Notes under the pieces: model-generated | The model's database searches: none | What the model saw: the letters and a program-made list of their open reading frames with translations, nothing else | Told to the model about the DNA's origin: nothing | Source of the DNA: Methanoculleus sp. | GTDB lineage: Archaea; Halobacteriota; Methanomicrobia; Methanomicrobiales; Methanoculleaceae | Assembly (NCBI GenBank): GCA_028698765.1 | Contig: JAQVVW010000041.1 | Span: forward strand, 1-8,508 | DNA: 8,508 nucleotides | Direction: 5' to 3' | Shown here: in pieces, positions 5,780-8,508 of the stretch | Numbering within the stretch: the first letter of the stretch is position 1 | Layout: the number at the start of each line of letters is the position of its first letter | Made by a program: the position numbers and the translations under genes

Positions 5780-6379
5780 ATGAGTTATTCTGAACCGCCC
5801 ACAGACACCATCCGTGGAATAAGGACGTATGGGACGGAGCGATTGCTGTTGAAAATTGCAATGCCCGACGATGTCGCTGCGATCGTCTCGTACCTTATCC
5901 GGAACCGCGATTTTCTCGTAGAGACGGAACCGTCCCGGGACGAGCGATACTATTCGTTTGAGTATCAGGCAGGCGAGATCCTGCACGAGCGAAGGATGAT
6001 GGAAAATGGGCAATTACTCAAGTTCTGGATCGTGAAGAAGGAGGACCCTACCCGGATGATCGGCACCGTCAGCTTCAACACCATCATCAGAGGTCCGTTC
6101 CAGTCCTGCTTCCTCGGGTATCGTCTGGACTATGCCGAGGTACGCCGGGGATACATGACCGAGGCGTTGAGGGAGGCGATACGGGTCTTGTTCGGGGAGT
6201 GCCGCCTGCATAGAGTTGAAGCAAATATCCTCCCCGGCAACGGCCCATCTCTGCGGGTTGTAGAGAAACTCGGATTTCACTATGAGGGCCTCGCACACCG
6301 GTACCTTCTGGTGAACGGAAAGTGGGAGGACCATATCCGGATGGTGCTGTTAAACGACAGGTGGGCCGGAGACAGATGA
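5780..6379 (+). CDS. GNAT-family N-acetyltransferase, RimJ/RimL type
   Basis: The protein has 199 residues, close to the usual size of single-domain RimJ/RimL-like enzymes, which move an acetyl group from acetyl-CoA to an amine, such as a protein N-terminus or a small metabolite. Landmarks are TERLLLKIAMPDDVAAI at the N-terminus (ERL-x-L-R-type opening), the IGTVSFN strand (94-100), the acetyl-CoA loop region VRRGYMTEAL (121-130, in place of the usual Q/R-x-x-G-x-G/A), then RVEANILPGN-x-PSLRVVEKLGFHYEG (145-170), the classic motif B with N-x-x-S and EKLGF. The start at 5780 has GGAGAGG (5771-5777) just before it; the frame is open back to 5663 but that extension overlaps predicted RNA structure and looks non-coding. 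It stands alone between the envelope clusters and a converging regulator. The substrate cannot be told from sequence. A cytoplasmic enzyme. Confidence 0.88.
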   Translation: MSYSEPPTDTIRGIRTYGTERLLLKIAMPDDVAAIVSYLIRNRDFLVETEPSRDERYYSFEYQAGEILHERRMMENGQLLKFWIVKKEDPTRMIGTVSFNTIIRGPFQSCFLGYRLDYAEVRRGYMTEALREAIRVLFGECRLHRVEANILPGNGPSLRVVEKLGFHYEGLAHRYLLVNGKWEDHIRMVLLNDRWAGDR

Positions 6380-6425
6380 GGTTCCGTTTGCCCGTCCCCG
6401 GCGGCATGGTTCGTCCTGTCGCCCC

Positions 6426-6911
6426 CTAAACTCTCCTCGCGATCGTCTCGATCGCCTCGATCAACGTCTGCTGCTGCGGTTTGATGATCGCGACCGGACA
6501 GTCGACGATCTTCTCCACGATCGACGCGAGGATCGGGGCGCAGACGATCCCGAGCGCCCCCTCCTTCTCCGCCCGTGCCGCGGCGGCGATGCACTCCTCG
6601 AGGGTGTTCGCCGGGTAGCCCCGGATGTGGTATTGCTTCTCGCCGATGGCGAGGTTGCGGTTGTCGATCTCATCGAGCAGGAACCGGGCCGCGATCACCG
6701 CGATGAAACTCTTCTCCCGGGGCTCGAGGACGTTGACGATCCGCCGGACGGTCGAGAGGCGCGGATCCGCCCTGCCCGACGTTAGTTTGTAGAGGGTTGC
6801 GGGCGGGATCCCGGCCCGTTCCGCGAGGTCGCGGATGCTCATATCCTGCCGGGCGAGTTCCTCCATGAGCGCGTCGGCAAACTCGGTCTCGAAGATCCTT
6901 CTCGAAAGCAT
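6426..6911 (-). CDS. HTH transcriptional regulator with a possible C-terminal sensor domain
   Basis: The protein has 161 residues. Residues about 11-63 form a Cro/CI-type helix-turn-helix domain; the core is MSIRDLAERAGIPPATLYKL, followed by TSGRADPRLSTVRRI as the usual third and fourth helices. Residues about 95-161 (YPANTLEECI, GALGIVCAP, DCPVAIIKP, then an IEAIETIARR helix) resemble the alternating strand-helix ligand-binding part of PrpR-N-like sensor domains, which bind small molecules in other regulators; this is by eye only. Two cysteines (C124, C138) sit in the two predicted strands. The start is the ATG at 6911-6909. No Shine-Dalgarno sequence is seen before it and a TATA-like TTTAATATG lies about 21 bases upstream, so the message is probably leaderless. 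It is divergent from the ABC/GTPase pair and is their likely regulator. Confidence 0.82.
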   Translation of the reverse strand: MLSRRIFETEFADALMEELARQDMSIRDLAERAGIPPATLYKLTSGRADPRLSTVRRIVNVLEPREKSFIAVIAARFLLDEIDNRNLAIGEKQYHIRGYPANTLEECIAAAARAEKEGALGIVCAPILASIVEKIVDCPVAIIKPQQQTLIEAIETIARRV

Positions 6912-6916
6912 TGCTC

Positions 6917-6926
6917 TACTATAGTA
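6917..6926. promoter_or_regulatory. Perfect 10-bp palindrome before the regulator start
   Basis: TACTATAGTA is fully self-complementary and lies 5 bases upstream of the regulator's ATG, between its TATA-like element (6928-6936) and the start. This is where an archaeal repressor would block transcription, so an autoregulatory operator is possible. The region is AT-rich, and a chance palindrome cannot be excluded. Confidence 0.3.
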
Positions 6927-6936
6927 TCATATTAAA

Positions 6937-6990
6937 GATAAGATTTTCCTATTATGGTTAGATATTCCCTGGCATACGGCAAATCTTATC
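6937..6990. promoter_or_regulatory. Mirrored AAATCTTATC elements in a divergent promoter region
   Basis: The perfect 10-mer AAATCTTATC occurs at 6981-6990 on the plus strand and at 6937-6946 on the minus strand. Each copy reads toward its gene and ends 23 bases (plus) or 25 bases (minus) before the start codon. This is the distance expected of a core promoter for leaderless transcripts. The arms are separated by 34 bases (44 bases centre to centre, about four helical turns), so a dimeric regulator bridging both is also possible. The gap 6912-7013 is clearly richer in A and T than the genes around it. Confidence 0.55.
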
Positions 6991-7013
6991 ATGACCTGCG
7001 ACGACTTCCCTTT

Positions 7014-7793
7014 ATGAACCCCCCACCCATCCGGGAGATCACGATCCTCCCCGGCCGAAGCCGGAGCGGCGATCCGGAGCGGTTCGCGGCGATCAGCATC
7101 CGCCCGGGCGACACGATATCCATCGTCGGCCCCACCGGCTCCGGGAAGAGCGCCCTCATCAACGACATCGAGGTCTTCGCCCGAAATGACACCGCGACGG
7201 GCCGGACGATCCTCGTCAACGGCGCCTACCCGCCGGAAGAGTTCGTCCGCGACCCGGCGCACAAACCCGTCGCCCTGATCACCCAGAACACCCGGTGCCT
7301 CGCCGACCTCACGGTCGCGGAGTTTCTTACGATGCATGTCCGGTCCAGGAAGATAGGGGACGACGATATTGTCGACCGGACGATCGACCTCGCCAACGAG
7401 TTCACGGGCGAGAAGATCCTCCCCGGCGCCCGAATGACCGCGCTCTCCGGCGGGCAGACGCGGTCGCTCCTCGTGGCCGACGCGGTCCTTGTCGCGGCTG
7501 CCCCTGTCCTCCTCCTCGACGAGGTGGAGAATGCCGGGATCTTCAAAGAGCGGGTGATTGAGGTTCTCCGGATCGAGGGAAAGGCGGTCATCTTTGTCAC
7601 GCACGATCCCCTGATCTCCCTCCTCTCCGCCCGGCGGATCGTCATGCGGAACGGGGCGGTCGACCGGGTCATCGAACCCGATGGTCGAGAGAACGATGCC
7701 CTCCGGGAGGCCCGCCGTCTCGACGGTATCCTCCGCAGGATGCGGGAGCACATCCGGGCGGGCGACCTGATCACGGGACCGGTCGGGGCATGA
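7014..7793 (+). CDS. ABC-type ATPase without a visible permease partner
   Basis: This 259-residue protein has every ABC nucleotide-binding motif: Walker A GPTGSGKS (39-46), Q-loop Q91, signature LSGGQ (144-148), Walker B VLLLDE (165-170) with catalytic E170, and switch histidine H197 in VTHDP. It should bind and hydrolyse ATP as a dimer in the cytoplasm. The C-terminal tail (about 222-259) is charged and helical. I start it at 7014 rather than 6954: the earlier start would place the 6981-6990 promoter element inside the gene, and the extra residues do not look like ABC protein. No Shine-Dalgarno sequence is present, fitting a leaderless transcript. It overlaps the GTPase gene by 4 bases (ATGA). 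No membrane protein is visible nearby, so it may power protein activation or metal-site assembly rather than transport; a transporter downstream cannot be ruled out. Confidence 0.85.
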   Translation: MNPPPIREITILPGRSRSGDPERFAAISIRPGDTISIVGPTGSGKSALINDIEVFARNDTATGRTILVNGAYPPEEFVRDPAHKPVALITQNTRCLADLTVAEFLTMHVRSRKIGDDDIVDRTIDLANEFTGEKILPGARMTALSGGQTRSLLVADAVLVAAAPVLLLDEVENAGIFKERVIEVLRIEGKAVIFVTHDPLISLLSARRIVMRNGAVDRVIEPDGRENDALREARRLDGILRRMREHIRAGDLITGPVGA

Positions 7794-8497
7794 GGCTCGC
7801 CGTCGTCGCCGGGCCGCCGTCTGCCGGGAAGACCGCCGTCGTGAGACAGACCGTCCGCTCCCTTTTGGACCGGTACCGGATCGCCTACCTCAAGATCGAC
7901 GTCGTCCGGGCGTTCGAGGACGAGGAACTCGCGGCCGAGTTCGGCATCCCGGCGCGGAAGGTCTACTCGGGCGACCTCTGCCCGGACCACGCCGGGGTCA
8001 TGGTGATGCGGGATGCCGTCGCCTGGGCCGAGGAGGAGGGTGCCGACCTCCTCCTCATCGAGAGCGCCGGGCTCTGCCTCCGCTGCTCCCCCTACACGAC
8101 GCAGGGGCTCGGGGTCGCCGTCCTCTCTGCAATCTCGGGCACGAACACGCCCCTGAAGATGGCCGCGATGCTCGCGCTCGCCGACATCGCGGTCGTGACC
8201 CGGATCGACCTCGTCTCCCAGGCCGAGAAAGAGGTCTTCCGGGAACGGATCCGGGAGGCGAGCCCGGACCTCGATATCGTGGAGACGAACGCCGTCCAGG
8301 GGACCGGGATGCGCTATCTCCTCCGGGCCATCGAGGACTGCCCGGCGATAACCGACCCGGACGCCATCGTGCTCCGGGGTGTGCCGCCGCTCGGGGTCTG
8401 CACCATCTGCATCGGGAAGACGGAGATCGGGTGGCAACACCACTTCGGTGTCATCCGGAAACTCGAGGGAGCCGACTACCTCTACCGGGGGGACTGA
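7790..8497 (+). CDS. UreG/HypB-like GTPase (SIMIBI class), possible metallochaperone
   Basis: The protein has 235 residues. Landmarks are the P-loop GPPSAGKT (8-15), LKIDVVR (35-40) in the position of the first switch, GDLCPDH (61-67), the Walker B/G3-like LLLIESAG (88-94) and VVTRIDL (136-141) as the base-recognition motif, with T-R-I-D in place of N-K-x-D. The order matches UreG and HypB, GTPases that deliver nickel to urease and hydrogenase. C64-P-D-H67 stands where UreG has its metal-binding C-P-H. Two further pairs, C96-x2-C99 and C204-x2-C207, plus H217/H218 near the end, could bind metal or an iron-sulfur cluster. The C-terminus (about 195-235) is longer than in UreG. It is translationally coupled to the ABC ATPase (ATGA). 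A possible next start, GTG at 8501, lies 4 bases after the stop but is cut by the window edge. The target enzyme is unknown. Confidence 0.8.
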   Translation: MRLAVVAGPPSAGKTAVVRQTVRSLLDRYRIAYLKIDVVRAFEDEELAAEFGIPARKVYSGDLCPDHAGVMVMRDAVAWAEEEGADLLLIESAGLCLRCSPYTTQGLGVAVLSAISGTNTPLKMAAMLALADIAVVTRIDLVSQAEKEVFRERIREASPDLDIVETNAVQGTGMRYLLRAIEDCPAITDPDAIVLRGVPPLGVCTICIGKTEIGWQHHFGVIRKLEGADYLYRGD

Positions 8498-8508
8498 CCC
8501 GTGACGTG

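Noticed and set aside
5158..5781. 207-codon minus-strand open frame under the surface-protein gene
   Set aside because: The plus strand carries recognisable Ig-like, carboxypeptidase-regulatory-like and PGF-CTERM features in the same stretch; the antisense product shows none.
6954..7013. N-terminal extension of the ABC ATPase from the ATG at 6954
   Set aside because: The extension is AT-rich, overlaps the AAATCTTATC element at 6981-6990, and adds 20 residues unlike an ABC protein; the ATG at 7014 fits a leaderless start.
7226..8443. 405-codon open frame on the minus strand opposite the ABC and GTPase genes
   Set aside because: It is antisense to two genes with complete family motifs, and its product is low-complexity, rich in R, D, P and G. 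This is typical of a shadow frame in GC-rich DNA.
1..8508. Mobile element, CRISPR array or integrated virus
   Set aside because: No transposase or integrase, no regularly spaced repeats and no terminal repeats with target duplications were seen; the only repeat of note is the duplicated promoter block.

Overview
The window looks like part of the chromosome of a GC-rich euryarchaeon, most likely a methanogen of the Methanomicrobiales such as Methanoculleus. This is inferred from archaeal BRE/TATA promoters, bare oligo-T terminators, probably leaderless starts, a PGF-CTERM-type surface protein, archaeal-type lipoproteins and methanogen-like small regulators. No rRNA, CRISPR array, insertion sequence or convincing tRNA is visible.

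Left part (1-5622): after the last 32 codons of an unrecognised gene and a T7 terminator come two same-strand gene clusters for the cell envelope. Cluster A (307-3839) holds a membrane-anchored protein, two small single-pass membrane proteins and two lipoproteins. Cluster B (4079-5622) holds a third small membrane protein of the same family and a PGF-CTERM surface protein with Ig-like and carboxypeptidase-regulatory-like domains. The two clusters start from nearly identical promoter blocks (199-259 and 3909-3969, 56 of 61 bases equal by hand count, exactly 3710 bp apart). Similarity fades just past the predicted transcription start. The three small proteins (1124, 1546, 4079) are paralogs. The two lipoproteins (2100, 2850) are also paralogs, and the second carries the domain twice. 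The whole looks like a lineage-specific, repeatedly duplicated, co-regulated envelope system of unknown function; it is the best candidate here for something undescribed.

Middle (5623-6425): a 157-base gap with several predicted hairpins leads into a RimJ/RimL-type GNAT N-acetyltransferase (5780-6379). This gene converges on the next one.

Right part (6426-8497): a minus-strand HTH regulator with a possible C-terminal sensor domain is divergent from an ABC-type ATPase and a UreG/HypB-like GTPase, which overlap by 4 bp. The divergent gap carries the same 10-mer, AAATCTTATC, facing each gene about 24 bases before its start codon. This fits a pair of matched leaderless promoters or a shared operator. 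No permease is visible beside the ABC protein, so a metallocentre-assembly or protein-activation role is as plausible as transport. The window ends just after the GTPase, possibly at the start of another gene.
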